A stretch of 64,000 nt of DNA from Pseudisothecium myosuroides (GCA_951799445.1 OX637287.1:53535724-53599723); one strand, 5' to 3'; positions 1 through 13,940 are shown, counted from the stretch's first letter. A program made the numbers and translations. Notes: generated by a model from the letters alone, not told the origin.

Positions 1-589
1 CTAAACCTAGAGGAGGGAAAAACAAAACGCCCAAAATATCAAACTTTAGCAAGCTTGATCAATCTATGTCCAAGCTAAAGGAAAGGGCATAGCATGCAAG
101 GAAGTTGGATTAGGGTCAGCAAAGCTCGAATCCCCTTTAATCATTGACACTAGATTATATTCTTGATTTTGAAGATTTTCGTCTTTCCTTTGATTTTTGA
201 AGATGTTTCCTGCTCTACAAACTATAATTTTAGGATATTTGGCATTAAATTTCAAGGAAATTGAAACATTTGGTAGTTAGCTCCCATAGCTTCTAAAATC
301 AGTTACATATTGCCGGTACATAGAGATGAGTACGTATAGAAGATCTTTATTCAAGTGAGGTGGTATGAAGTAAAACAACCCATGTAGAATATGTGAATTA
401 GAAATATTAGGAGCTCAATCGCTCATAGTTAAGAAAAAAGTAGGAATTTTGTTCAGATTAGAATTTAAAGCCTCATTTTGGTATAGTAGAATCATTTTTT
501 TCAAGAAACTTTGAATTAATAAAAGTTGTGAAATCATTATAATTTTCATCTTCAAAACCCTTTTTGAGATTTCAAGCCTCCAATCAAAA

Positions 590-1453
590 GTTATGGACAA
601 ATTTCAAAGAGGGATTGGAAAGGATATTTTTCTTTAACATTTTCAAACATCCTCTTTGAATTTTGTCTATAAATTTTCTTGCAGGCTCAAAATTGCAACT
701 GGATTTTTGGATATTATAAAAGTTATCTTTACTTCCCAACTTTTTTCAATTCAAATTTTTTTGAAAAAGGTTATTATATTATGCCAAAATGAGGTTTGAA
801 ATTCTACTTTGAACATAATTCCTACGTTTTGACAATGAAGGATTTCATCTTCAAATTATCCCATATCCTTTGAGGATTTATGACGGACAATGAATTTGAT
901 TATAAAAATGACCTCTCCATCTTTATTCCTATGAATGTCAATGAAGCAATTGCTTCATCTTCCCATCAAAAAAATTTAGATGGTAGTTTGTCAAATGAAA
1001 AATTTGTAATTGACTCAATGGATTCTTTGGGTGTTTGAATTTCTTTATTTTCAAATGTGGTAATTAGGAATAGCCACCTTGTTAGGCCAAAGGAAGCCAT
1101 AGAGCACCCGCCTCCTTGCCATCACCTCCTTGCACATTGTGACAAATTTATGAGTCCAAAAAAGTGTATGAAGCAAGAGGTTGCCCAAGGCCCTATCCAA
1201 GCTCCTCTGGGCATTGCAGTGCAAATTTCGCTCTAGTATAAATTACCCTACCTATCCATGAAAAATGGCATTTTCCCCCATAACTCCTCATGGGCACATC
1301 CAATTGTAAAAAAAATTGGTGGAGCAACAAGGTACTCCTCGTCCCCACATCCAAAAAAAAATCGTAAAATATAGTGAATTTTTATGTTTGTAGTGAGCTG
1401 CCCAAAATTGCTATGTTGCCAAAAAAAAAATTGTTTGGTCCTTTAGGGGTTAA
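590..1453 (-). repeat. Composite dispersed repeat ending in a TTAA-type terminus
   Basis: The right end (about 1400-1453) is the subfamily 2 TTAA terminus, ...CTTTAGGGGTTAA. The rest is a repeat found inverted at 60191-60830 and, for its 590-1010 part, as a direct copy at 62880-63330 and a fragment near 45230-45420. The leftmost 590 bases of the window look like further diverged sequence of the same kind. Confidence 0.55.
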
Positions 1454-2281
1454 GGTTGTTTTGAGTAGGTCATATAAAGACTTCCTTTTGGCTAATTTTA
1501 TTTAGGTTGCAATGAACACATGCAACGTTCTTCTGATCATTGATTCTAGTGATATAAAATTTAGAACCTTCTTTAAATTATATTTTTCACAATATAATCA
1601 GCTCAAAAAAAATACCTACAAAATTGTGGACATGCAATCATTTCAAAACGAAGGAAGAGTAGGTCGTAAAAAGAAGGTCGCCGGCTTTTGAAGATTCCCA
1701 TGTTATCTTGGATGAATGAGAAGGAATGTGAAGAAACTACTAGTAGTACGTCACTGAAAGTACGTAGTAGTCGTCCATGGACATCAGCAGCATACTCGTG
1801 TGATCCAACAGTGTTCTGGTTCACTTCTCGCTCGTAACCTACTGTATGTGCAAACAGTTTTGGCCGCTAAGCAGATTGAAGAGAACTGTTTTGGGGGGTG
1901 CAGTGCAGAGCCGTATGATGGACAAACTCCACGAAAGCCGCGGCCCGAGAAAACAAAAGGAAAGGACGAGTCCTCTCGGGATTCATTCCCGTGAGGACTC
2001 GAGAGTCAGCTCATTCACCACTTTTTGAACAGCATCCGGCCCCTGCAATCATTATTTTATGGATTCGATTCAGCGAGGCTTTGATGCCATGTTCTCCATT
2101 CATTTTTGTTTTTTTTGAAGCAACTGAAACGAAATTTCTGCGTTCTCCATTGTGGATGTGCATGAAGATCAACTACCTCCAAGTGGGGTGTCGTGGGAAG
2201 TGTACACCCTGCTCCTTACAAGCCTTGGTCTGCTCTTATACTTCATGGCTTTTTGACTTGGCTTGTCTTTAGGTGTAACTC
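1454..2281. other. Non-coding stretch with a small GC-richer patch
   Basis: Only short open frames of 60-90 codons, overlapping on both strands and resembling no known family. Apart from the hairpin at 1967-2001 nothing is recognisable. Confidence 0.4.
1967..2001. repeat. 14-bp stem hairpin
   Basis: CGAGTCCTCTCGGG and CCCGTGAGGACTCG pair with one mismatch around a 7-base loop, in a small GC-richer patch (about 1800-2010) without a convincing gene. Confidence 0.5.
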
Positions 2282-2812
2282 AAAAAGGACGGAAAATGGT
2301 ATGTGGCACGGTGTCACAACTACGACAACACGACGTGCACTACTATTCCATGTCTCAATTGATGATAAGTTTTTTCTTGACTCTGGAAGGACCTAGGCCC
2401 TTTTTCTGACAAAAAACACTCAAAAACTGCCATTTCTCAAAGAGTAAAAAAAAATTGAAAATTGATTTGTTTTTGCACTTCTAACCATAGGATCTTACAC
2501 CTAACTAGTATGCAAATGTGTGGAAAAAATTTCAGAAATTTTCACCGCATAGATTGCAAGACATTTGCATTTAAAGTAAAAAATAAAATAGAAGTTTTTC
2601 AACACATTGCGGGACTAGATTATTTGACTTTGAACCTTCTTAACTTTAAGTTTTTGTACTACACAGTTTTGAGCTTTAAATCTTTATGGTGGAGGATTGA
2701 GTTGAAAGTCTAGAAAAAAAAAGGACGGAAAATGATATGTGGCATTGCATCACAATGACAATAATGCAACGTGCACTACTACTCCATGTCTCAATTGATG
2801 ATAGGTTTTTCT
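2282..2812 (-). repeat. Truncated TTAA-type element between ~95-bp direct repeats
   Basis: 2390-2716 aligns with the reverse complement of one end of the TTAA element (the part with the GGACTAGA and CATTGCGG blocks). It is flanked by two imperfect direct repeats of about 95 bp, 2282-2378 and 2713-2812. The arrangement suggests a tandem duplication broken by, or carrying, the truncated element. Confidence 0.55.
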
Positions 2813-5800
2813 TAAAAAAAATATTTTGTATTTTTTGTGAAACCATTATTGCGTATATCTCTTTTTTAGGAGCTTTTTGATAGGATGAAAAACACTTGTG
2901 TTAATTGTTTGGCAACAAAATGAATGTCCAAACAACAAATAAAGTAAAACAAATACTTGTATTGATATATTGACTAGTATGTTAGAAGTCTTTATATCAC
3001 AACTATGACTCCATAGTCTCCTATTTTGTCTAATATTTTAATTTTCATAAATATTGTGACAAAATCACTTATTCCTAAATGCCTGAGGCACCAAATTCTG
3101 ATGACTACAAAACTTTGAAGTTAAATAAAATCTTACAAAGTTGCTATTTTTAATAGTTAATTTATTTTTAAATTCTTTTTGAAGTCTAGTTTTAGCATCG
3201 AAAATCCAATTTTGAATATGAATGATTATGATTTTTCTATTCAAGATTTTGTGCAAAGGTGTCTATTGTAAATCTTGATTTTCTAGAGTTGAGGGTTCTT
3301 AGAAATGAGCCTCAAATACACTAGATCTTGGACAAAAAATCCATTAGAAATTCATTTAAAAAAATTGTAGATTAGATTTTGAGAAGCCATAAATTGATTG
3401 GGGTTATGCATGTTATGTCCTTTAACCTCATACTTTTTTTGGTGACCAATTTTTTAGGTTTGACAAGTGAAAAGAGGATTGAAAGACTTCTAATCACTTT
3501 CGCTCAACACCCTCACAATCAAACATTATAATCTTTTGATCCATAACTTATATTAAATGTTGTATTTTCTTCTCCCATGTGATTTCTAACATGTCTAGTT
3601 TGAATTTGTATGGTTAAATTTAAAAAATGATAAAACTTATCAAAATGTTGGATTTTAGTTCAATTTAGAGCAAACTCTAAGAAGCTCAAAAAAAGTGTTA
3701 GGCATTTAGGAATTAAAATGTAATACTTCTCACATTATGGATTCTAACTTTGTATGAAACTACAAATATGTAGTTACACTCTTTTCTTCAAGACCATTTG
3801 AAAATAACACCATCATCAACTTGACAATCTAATCTACACAAAATTATTATTATTTTCTTATATTTTTCAGTTTAAGAAATTCCTCTTTTTGCTTTTAGTA
3901 AACTATCTCTTCTATATCAAGAATTAGCTGTAGAATTGCATTCATCTCATGACACAACTGCAAGTTAAATTTAACTGTGACAAGGAAATTACAAATCATC
4001 TTGGTGAAAATGATCATAAAAAAAAAGAATTAAGTACATCTACATCTAGCAATAAGCAGAATATACAATAATAAACACCTTTGCTGGGGCTAAGTGCAAA
4101 AATAAGCATTCATCCTTGTTCTTTAATATAGTTTATTAGTTATTTGTTGTCATGATTGTTAATGAATGACCAACCATAGAAAATAAAAGTATCAAAGTTT
4201 TGTTTGTTCTGTAGAGAGGGCATCAAAACCCTTGGTGACCAATAGAAAATGTTGTGATAACTATGTAAAATCTCCCTCCACTAATTACCAATTACCAATT
4301 ATATTAATTGTTGCCAAAACACCATCAACACAATGGTTAGATACTATACCTAATTTATTTAAATTTTATACCATTAGTGGTATTCTTATCAATTTCAGAT
4401 TGCTATAATCTAATTTGTGAATTGGTTGAGCATGCATGTTCATCTCCTCGTAAGATATTTACATCCAAAATCAACATTATTTGTTGTCATTGTACATTAA
4501 AGCCCTTAAACCTTAAATAATACCAAGGTTGATTTGTATCATGTAGATGACTTCATGAACCTTGTAATGCGGAATAATTTAAATTTTCATCTAATTTTTG
4601 TTTGGAGAGTGTTAAAAAACATTTGTAGCAGATGGAGCTAATATTTCCTCATAGTAATATTCTTGATTTTATATACAAAAAAGATGTTTAATACAAGATC
4701 ACGTGGTCAATTATTTTGGTCTCTTTTGCCTCTTTGCGCTAGATCTAAAATTTTATCCATAATAATGATAATTTTTGAATTTGAGACCAACTAATAAAAA
4801 AAAAGCTAATCATGTCTCATTTCTACTCCAATTTGATATTCCTAAAGTTGAATATATTAAAACAATTTGGACTTTGGAACTACAACCATAATCTTTTGAT
4901 TTCCTAATCATAAGAAAACATGAAAATTTCATTTACATTATGACATTCTACACAACTATGTACAACCATAGATAGATTTCCAATTTTTTGAGCTATTATT
5001 GCTTTTGATGAGAGTTTTAACACTTTTTCCTTCAAAAATTCACAAGAAAATTACAAATTAAATGACTAATAAAAGACATTTGATGTCATCTTTGTAGAAA
5101 AAAAATGTAAAAGATTTCACTCATCATCATCACAAAATGAGAAAATATGAATTGAAGGATTCACAAGCCCATCCTTTCAAAATAAAATGTAGGATTCATG
5201 TTCATGTTTTCGATTTTCTTATTTTACTAGTTTTGCACATACAATACTTACCTTAGAGCAACCGCACTATTAGACAGAATATGGTAAGGACAAAATAGCT
5301 TGGACAAGGCAGGAAGTTGCCATTTGCCTATACGAAGCTAGGCAGACCTTCCCTTGATAGTAAATATTTGTAAATATTCAACCAAATGTTCACAACTTTT
5401 GAAGTGTTCCTTCCTCATTCCTACTATATACTTATTTCTCTACAACCTTGCAGTTGAAGCTCTCAATCAAATGAAGCTCTGGCCAAAATAACTTTGAAAC
5501 AAGGGCACATTGAAGCCTTTGAGCAAGCCCGGGTTCCTTTGTTCCATTGGCAAGCAAATGGGGTGGTAACAAAGACAGCCCAGTCTGAACCCAACCATCT
5601 GCAATTGGGATTGTTATTCCATCTAAAAGTGTAGATACTCTTACCACCAAGAAGCATAAGATTGGCTTGAGCTCTCCAATGAAGATAAAGTTTATTGCAT
5701 TAGAATGAAAAGAAGACCACAAGAGGACCATTTCAAGGGTGTTTCCTCAGCTGTGAATGAATATAGTGATGGCCAAAATATTATGTATTACGATAAAATT

Positions 5801-6468
5801 TTCATAAAAAACTTAAAATTTAAATAATAATAATAATAATAATAATAGAATAAAAATTAAAAATTAATTAACAATTATTATCTTATGTGGCAGTTTCTAC
5901 ACCACATCAAATTTTTGACTTTTCAAAGTTCACGTTCGCTTGAATATAAGTTTTTATTATTATTAATTTTGTTTTTAATTATTTCTTTTATCTGTCTTGC
6001 ACAGTTCAGGCCTTGTAGTTTGCTAAAAAAAAATTTAATAAATTTAAATTTTGGTTTTGACCAGCGTTCCCCGCTGTCCGAAAACTCACGGCCCTCCTCC
6101 GGTTTCATTCTTCTTCTAATGGCCTTTTGTTGAAAGTGAGGAAAGGACATGCCTGGAGTCCCAGAATCTTCTCACTATTTCACAGTCAATGTGCAGGATG
6201 ACCATCCCCATCCAATCCACAGTATCGCTGCACAAACAAGTTACACACCTTCAGTTGGACAGTTTCTTTCAATTTTCCACAGGATCACGCTAGATCCAAT
6301 CCGACCTAAAACGGATTACTATTCAACTGTGCACATGATTGATAGAGAAACGAGAGGCAGGACCATGCTTGAAAAGGAAGCCTGTGCGTGGTGTTCGTTG
6401 TTCAGCTTAATTGCCAAGTAAGGAAAAGTACCCGGAAATGTAATGGGACTCACAGGCCATGAAAGTTG
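2813..6468. repeat. AT-rich non-coding DNA with a dispersed repeat at ~3270-3830
   Basis: The block around 3270-3830 (GAGCCTCAAATACACT and following) recurs in diverged form at about 58850-59330 in the same orientation. A 99-codon minus-strand frame at 5432-5731 resembles no family I know. No gene supported. Confidence 0.45.
5823..5848 (+). repeat. (TAA)n microsatellite
   Basis: About eight TAA units in AT-rich noncoding sequence. Confidence 0.85.
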
Positions 6469-6688
6469 CTTTGAATCTGACTTTTTTTTTTTTTTTTTTA
6501 ACAAATGGGAGACCCACTGCATTAGAAAGAGACCAAGGAACAACAGCCAAGTCAAGAAGGCTGGACAAGAGAGCAAAACAAAGTAAGCTTAGAAAGAGAA
6601 CTCAAAGAAACCCACTAAATGAAGGAGCACTCTGGAGGGCGCACCTTGTTCCAGAACACTTCCTTATCACCTCTACTTTGAATCTGAC
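6469..6688 (-). mobile_element. 5'-truncated LINE 3' end with 13-bp target-site duplication
   Basis: An insert at 6482-6675 (194 bp) starts with 18 T (a poly-A tail on the minus strand) and is flanked by identical 13-base copies of CTTTGAATCTGAC (6469-6481 and 6676-6688). Part of it (TGTCCAGCCTTCT on the minus strand) matches the 3' region of the LINE remnant at 30.06-30.56 kb. The structure is diagnostic of target-primed retroposition; a SINE with the same tail is the alternative. Confidence 0.8.
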
Positions 6689-9600
6689 TGTCAATTCTGT
6701 TCATACTGGAACTAGTGTAGAGATCAGAATTTGGTATCACTGTCCGGCATCAAACATAGAAAATATGGCAGATCTCGTAAAGAGTAGAGTGGAAGCAGTG
6801 TCAAAATACAAAGATGGGAAAGGCCCTGAAAGAAGGTTATTGAATAGTTGGCCATAATTGTTTGTGAAAATGGAATTTTCAAGTTTTGCATGAAAGGAGT
6901 GTGCACTCACAAGAAGTAGCTACACAAAATAGTGAAATTAGGTTGCCTTACTTCATCAAGAAAGTTAATCCCTTTGTCCCACTAAGAACCTCCAATTTAG
7001 GCACAAATTTTGTCCCACTAAAAAGCTCTCTTTTATGATTTTGACTGTTGAGTAAGCATTGACGGTGTTGAATGACCTCATAGGGGCAAGTCAAGAGATC
7101 AAGGAGCATTCCTCTCCTAGAAAGCTTGGCCGAGGCACCTTATACTTGTTGTGCTTTCTGAGACAATAGTATTGACGATGGATTCAGTGACCACTTCGAC
7201 ACTATGTAGACTTGTTCATGAAGTGGGCTAGATTTCTTTCAGATTGCAGATATTTAGGTTGGGACAAATGTTTTTAAAATCCCATTCTTGCCACCAATCT
7301 TTAAACCATCAAGAATGACAAAGCTGGCGGCATTCACAAACTATGTTCAAGTATGATACTTTCTGCATGGGTTTTCAATACCTAATCAATAGTGCCTAAG
7401 TTAGAGATTTTGCATAGATCTAAGGGATGGATTGTTGGTTCTTGATTGCATGTATCATTGGCACAAAGTCTAAAAATTTAGTTAATCCATCATAGGGAAA
7501 CTTTTTGGAGTTTTTTAGAGGGATAGAGGGAATACTTTACAAGCCATCAAAGTCAACAAATATTTTTACCAATATTTTTGTTTGTACCCTTGGATGTTCA
7601 TAAATCCCAATTACAACAATACTTAACTCAAAAGTTTTGCATTCTTGCAGAGAAACAATATAAATATAAATATAAATATTTATACAGTGTAGAATGTCAA
7701 GAAATTAGTGAGAGGCAATTTAATTTCACTATTTTGTGTAGATTATGTCATATAATCCTTTCCAACTTGATCAATTAGGAAGTGGCATCCCTACTAAACA
7801 TGTAACACAATCAGTTATGAGGTTCTTTTGAAACTAGAATCTCGGAGGTCATGGTCCATGGTTTGTCAATCAATTTGTTGAAATTTAGGATTTCAAAAAA
7901 TAATAATATATTTGATAAACACAATTTATAAAAGAGTCTCCAAAAAAACTCTTCAATTAATATAACCTAATGCTAAATGTACTTTGTTTTAGGTTGTTTA
8001 AATTATATTCCAATGCCAAGTTTGAATTTTGAGGCAACCATGTCACTCTCAAAGGTTAGTTCACCTTGTAAGGATGTTGTAGCCCAAAAAATGACCAATA
8101 GATGACTTTCTAGATTGTTGTAGAATTAAAAAATGTGGTTGTTGGTCCAAAAATGAGATCGTTTTTAATAAAATACTTTCATAGGTGATAAGGTTAAACT
8201 AATGACATCTAGAAGTGACTAAAAAAGCATTTGCACATGGTTCTTATTATTGAATTGTCTTATTTGTTGTGGTTTCTTGTTGGCAATTAAAAAAGTATTT
8301 TAGATTCACCTAGCATATAGCTCTGGGACGTCCCATTAATAAACCATAAATTTTAAATATTTTATTATTATTGCTGAATCCAAAATTGAATAAACTCTCA
8401 TGTTCAATAGGTGCACATTTTAGTCAAGGATCTCAAAAAATCGAATGGGCAATAAGGTTGCATTTTAATTGTAGTTATCTTAAATAATGATTACAACCCA
8501 TAAATCCGAGATGGATATTCAATGTTAACCCTTTAAGTTCCGCTTGACTATGTTTTCCCCCCAAACACTTGAAAACTGGCTTTTGATTAACCAAAAAGTA
8601 CATCAAAGATTCAACAGTATAACTATTTCATACTATGTTTGCAACAAGCCTCTTTGTTCTAACTTGTAGATACTAGATGATTAGTCCTTATTTTTGAGGA
8701 CCTACATGATGGATTTTCAACGATTCTTCTTCATGACTATTATTTGTTGAATGACAATTTTTTGGGGAAAATGTATTTTGAGAATACTGATGAATACTAG
8801 AATATTTTTGTGATATAATTTCCAATTTTGAATGGATGAAACTGCCAATAATCCTTCAAAAATTCTGAGATATTGACACAATTGTTTTCAGTTACTATCC
8901 ATACATTTGGATGAATCATCCATAATCTACATGTCTTGTTTGGGACCAAGAAATTGCAAAGAAAAAATTGGCACTTGGAGTGAAGGAGAAAGTTGACTGG
9001 CTGAGGGCCAGATACCGTACTTCTCAACTAATGGACAACAAGGGCATGCATGATCATGGCAATAGGCGACCAACAAACAATACTTGTCTGTAATAAATAC
9101 AATAGCAACTTTAGCACCTCCACATTTGCTAAAGTGGAAGCACCAAAAAACGTCCATTTAAGCAATTTAGCATAGTTGGAGGCACCTTTTTCTAGAAAAA
9201 ATTATCTTTGCAATTTTAGCAACTAAAAATCATAAATTTTCAAAAAAAATATACATATTTGGATAAGGTATCTACTTTCTATGAATTTTCAAAGTAGAAC
9301 CTCCTAGGGCACCCTAAACTGCACTCTAGAAAAATTGTCATGGTTCTCACCAAAATCTCCACCAACCACAATTAAGTACGGGGATGGTTTACTTTTGGAG
9401 GACACTCTATGGGAAGTCTATTGTGCAAGAATGGGTATATGGATGGTATTGGATGTTTCCACCTTTGACAAGGCAAAAGTACAGTGGGGTCCAATAAACG
9501 TACGAATTTTTGGATCCCTCTAAGATTATGAGAACTTTAGAAGGCCGATGTACGCTAAAAAATGTACGGAATTTCAAATTGTAAATTGCTTTGGAATGAC

Positions 9601-9731
9601 ACTAAAGTCTACTTCATCATCATTACAAGTACACATATGTAATTTAAAATCCCACAAAGAGTTTGATGTTTTCTATACACTATCTACCATCTACTGTTGA
9701 CACCATTTGTGAAAATTACAATTTGAATTTA
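6689..9731. other. AT-rich non-coding DNA
   Basis: No frame above about 76 codons and no recognisable motif. A 27-base block at 7686-7712 recurs exactly at 38944-38970, a short relic of some shared repeat. Confidence 0.4.
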
Positions 9732-11075
9732 ATGCACTAGAAGAAAATTGTGTTGGAACCCACAAAACCATGAGGGATTGGTTTTGTTGAGTTCCTAGTT
9801 CCCAACGCAAAATTCTGCAAAATTCCAACGCGGAAATGCATTCCAAAGCAAAAATCTACGTTGGAAACTAGGAACCCAACAAAACCAGTCCCACATGGTT
9901 TTGTGGGTTCCAACGTAGTTTTCTTCTAGTGATGGTACATATTAGGAATGGGGTCATTGCAAGAAAGACCATGCGTTTTTGTAGCATTTTGTATAGTACT
10001 CATTTTGGGGGGGGATTATTTATAATTACAAAAATAATTTTTTTTAAATGTGAAAAATATGTTTAATATACACACCTTTAAGAAGAAGGAACCCTAGGAA
10101 GGAAAACCATAGAAAAATTCTCTCTAAGTAGGAGAACTAGAAAAGTGCAAAATCTCATGAAAATAGGTACTTTCATTGTAGTTTCACATTTTAATTTGTA
10201 AAAAATAGGAAGAGAAATTTTAAGAAAACTAAAAATTGCCCATGTGGGAAGAGTTCATAGTAATGAGATTTCACCAAAAGATTGATCTTAGAACCATCTT
10301 CATTGTTCAAAAATTGTGTGCAAGGGGAGTGTTGTTTGCACTCATGTGGAGGACATGTAAAATAATATATTTTTAGATTTTTTTTAGTAGGAATATCTTT
10401 TCCTACTATGCAAATAGACATTGAAAATTTCAGCTCCGGATCATTAAATTTGGGAACTCCTAACGTAGTAAAAATCTTAAACTTCATAATGTGACAAATA
10501 AACAAAAATGACTTTTAAATATAATTTTTTTTTTTTAATTTCTAAAAAATAAGGGATCTGATTAAGATCTAGTTAGACATCTCCAATAAAAATTTCAAGT
10601 TTATGAAGTTTATGCTTCAAAAGTTATAGAGGATGACAAGAAAATCACTCTCATTGTGACGATATATAGAACTGATCTTTCTTGCAATGACCCAACGAGC
10701 CTTTACAATTGCTTTAGAAATACTTGATTCTGTACCATTTAAATTGCTTGTACAATTTTTTGCAATTTTCTTCACCCCATACCAAAAAATCTTTGACTAT
10801 CTTTTAAAGGTTCTCTACGAAATGATAGATAGTATATAAAAGAAATCCAAATTACTTTATGATTTTAAATTACTCTTTTTCACTTGTTATGAAGTTGAAT
10901 TGTTTTTCATTGGAATTCCAGCGCAATTTATGGTTTCATAATCGGTTCATTTTTTAGCATGCTAGAGCTCCCCAAAGTTGTTGATCTTTCTAAATTAATC
11001 GTTCTCCGTTAAATTAATCGTTAATCTAAATTCAGTGAAAAATTCGTAAGTATATTGGACCCCACTATAGTGTAC
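9478..11075. repeat. Possible larger element with TGGGGTCCAA inverted ends
   Basis: 9478-9520 and 11036-11075 are inverted copies of a ~35-base block containing TGGGGTCCAATA and TACGAATTTTT. They might be the ends of a ~1.6 kb DNA element holding the CACTA MITE at 9735. The interior codes for nothing recognisable and no target duplication was confirmed. Confidence 0.3.
9735..9931. mobile_element. CACTA-type MITE with 3-bp target duplication
   Basis: 197 bp foldback element. Both ends read CACTAGAAGAAAA inward, close to the CACTACAAGAAAA terminus of plant En/Spm (CACTA) transposons, and the inverted arms extend about 75 bp. It is flanked by ATG at 9732-9734 and 9932-9934, the 3-bp target duplication expected for this superfamily. 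Non-autonomous. Confidence 0.85.
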
Positions 11076-13940
11076 AATAAGGTACACTAAATTTGAGCAT
11101 CATCAATAGTAAACCACGCTACACTACAATTAGAGACATGTTGGAGTTCCCTTGATTTCTTAATTACAACCACTTGCTATTGGAGTCAACCCAATGTCTA
11201 CCATGCTTCCTCAACCCTATATCTTCCACAACATAGCATTATTAACCAACAATGGGGAGTCACTTTTGCTTCCCTAGAAAGCGGAAGCTCTAGCATTGTA
11301 ACTTCCCATCTAGCCAATGTCATTTTGCAATTTTCTAGTCAATCAATGATAATGATGTTGCAACTTTGTAGCTAGCAATTGACTCTCCACAAATTAAACT
11401 AAATTCACTCTGAGAGATTTAGGGAGGAATTATACCAATTTTCAAGGGGGAACAATTTAGGCTCATTAATAGTGGCACAAGTGGACAAGTTAGCAAAATA
11501 GTTATTAAAATAATGCTTTCACTATTTGTTTTGTTCCTAGATTAGACTTTGGTTGGTGCAATTTGGTTTGGTTGTCACTATCTAACATTGAATGGCCAAA
11601 TAGAAAGAGGATTGAAGGATGCATCAACTATTGCGAATGTGCCATCTAGGAGGACCCAAAGCACAACAAGAATTTTGTTGTTGATGGATAGCCATTGGGA
11701 CAACATCGGAAGCACCCTCCAAATCCACATGGCAATAGTATCGTGATTGCATTAGAAGGGAAAGGGAGGTATAGAAGGGCCTTTCACGTTCCCAAGGTTG
11801 TTAGTTTTGCTCTCATGAAGGAGATCCAATCCACGCAATTAGCTGAAGTGACAGAGAACTTTGAACATTGTATTGACTGGCTTCCAGACATCTCTACTTG
11901 TGATGAAGTCAAAACATGTCACACATGTCCATAAGTCAGCATGAAGTAACTAGTGCAAAATGTAACAACTGCCAACTTTATACCTGTTCTCTGATGTTAC
12001 TGCATTCGATAACATTGTAATCTCAAAAAAAGCCCAACTTGGGAACAACAATTAGATGTATGGCCCTTTTCAGGCTTCAATTTTGTCCTAATGCTCTCTA
12101 TAGAAAGGGCCACTGATGATGTTCTTAGAGAATTAGAGCATATACAATCCAATTCATTAAATCTATAAAAATTATGTTTTTATCTCATGGAATTAGAACT
12201 TGAGGCCTTGTCAAAAGTACATTCAAATAATAGATATGATAAAATTTAGTTATAGACATCAAATACAAAAAACAATCCTTAGATACCTCTATTATAAGGC
12301 AACTTAAGGAAAACAATGGGATTACTATAAAATTTGTTGATGATTTGAAATATTATGTATATTTGTCAAGTCAACAACAAATTCAAAGAAATTTACAGTG
12401 GTCATTATGTTTCTATACTTTGTAATAAAGGTGTTCAATGATGTTTTAATTGTTCGATAGACAAATTTATCTTGTGTTTATTTTATAAGACTCTAGCTTT
12501 AATCCTTTAGATTTTGAACAATATTCTTGAAAATGCGTTTTTTAGGTATTAGTTTACAAAACATTGTTCCTTTTAGAAACATTGCATTGTATATAAAAAA
12601 TCCAATCCACAAAAATTTGAAGTTCACTTGGTGCTACTATAGTATTATAAATTTGGTGCACTTCAAATGGTGCACTTTGCAACATGTTTTTTAGTATTCC
12701 AAAGCTCATAGAATATGTATATTGTAAGGCAAAACTAACAAAATGAAGCATATCAAGTCTAATTTCAATGAAAGCTTGAAAAATTCAATAAGTTCCACAA
12801 TTTTTGTTGCATTTTTTTGTTTAGAGTTTACTACTAAGTTCCTAAATTCAGAATAAGACAGGATTTGGATATACAAGATGATGTTCCACATTGAAATACA
12901 CACATGAATTTAAACACTCAAAAATGTTTAAGCATCTTTTGTATTAGATAGGATTCTTTTCAAATTTTCTTCAAGTATTCAAAATCAGCTCCTTGTTGCC
13001 ATATGATACACATAGCTTCATTAAATTAGTGACTTGTTGAACGATGAACAATTCAAACTTTCAATTTATTTTGAATGAACAAGATTTACATGATCCACGA
13101 CATGATCCTCAATACAAATACACCAATAAAACATATTGTACCTATTTGTTATTGAAGAACCTAAAAACTATCACAAGTCAACTTCTTGTACGTTATAAAT
13201 CAGTTACTTACGGTTGGATTTAGTCTAACTTTGACAAAAAAGGCATCACCAAGGACAACACTCCTACCCTTGGTGGACATGGCATAGGTAGTAAAAATAC
13301 CCCACGACAATTGTCTTTATTCACAAATCACACTAATACTCTTCTTCTTTTCTTTCTATTTTTAATTTTTAATTTTTACTATTTGCCCTAAAAAGATTAA
13401 AAATAATAATAATGTATCGTTGAAATAGAAATAAAAGCACATCCCATGACTACCATCCAAACCAACCGGCTGCATTTTGGAAATCGGTAAGGACGTGGCA
13501 CAGCCCAAAAGAGAAGTCTAATGACCCTTTATGGTTCAAGTTGAATTGGAAGTGAAACATTGTCAAAACGTTCCAAACGTGAGAATGGCCACGTCACGTT
13601 TACCGCCACCTCCTACCCAGGTACAGAAAATTTTAAATTTTAATTTTAAATTAAAATCTTTTGGGGCCCCAAATTTAAAAAAATTAGAACTCAAAATCAA
13701 ATCTTTTTGGCACATGCCTGCTCTGGAATCTGGATCCTCTCAAAGCAAGGAAGGCTGCAGGTAAAGATTCCTGTCTCCTGATGTGAACCAGTACTGCATG
13801 TGACGTGGACCCCCTTCTGCTGACCTGGCAACCACGTTTGACTGAATAAATAGATAGTACGGAGTATTATCTAATTCAGTTTGCGTCTCTTTTTGTCAAA
13901 AAAGAAACCAGGTATCTTTTTGTTTGTTCCGTCTTCAGTA
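11076..13940. other. AT-rich non-coding DNA; two overlapping short frames at 11549-11934
   Basis: Two overlapping frames (11549-11746 and 11695-11934) sit in sequence of slightly less extreme composition. The translations are unrecognised and too short to call a gene; they could be a decayed transposon ORF with a frameshift. The rest shows nothing. Confidence 0.3.
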
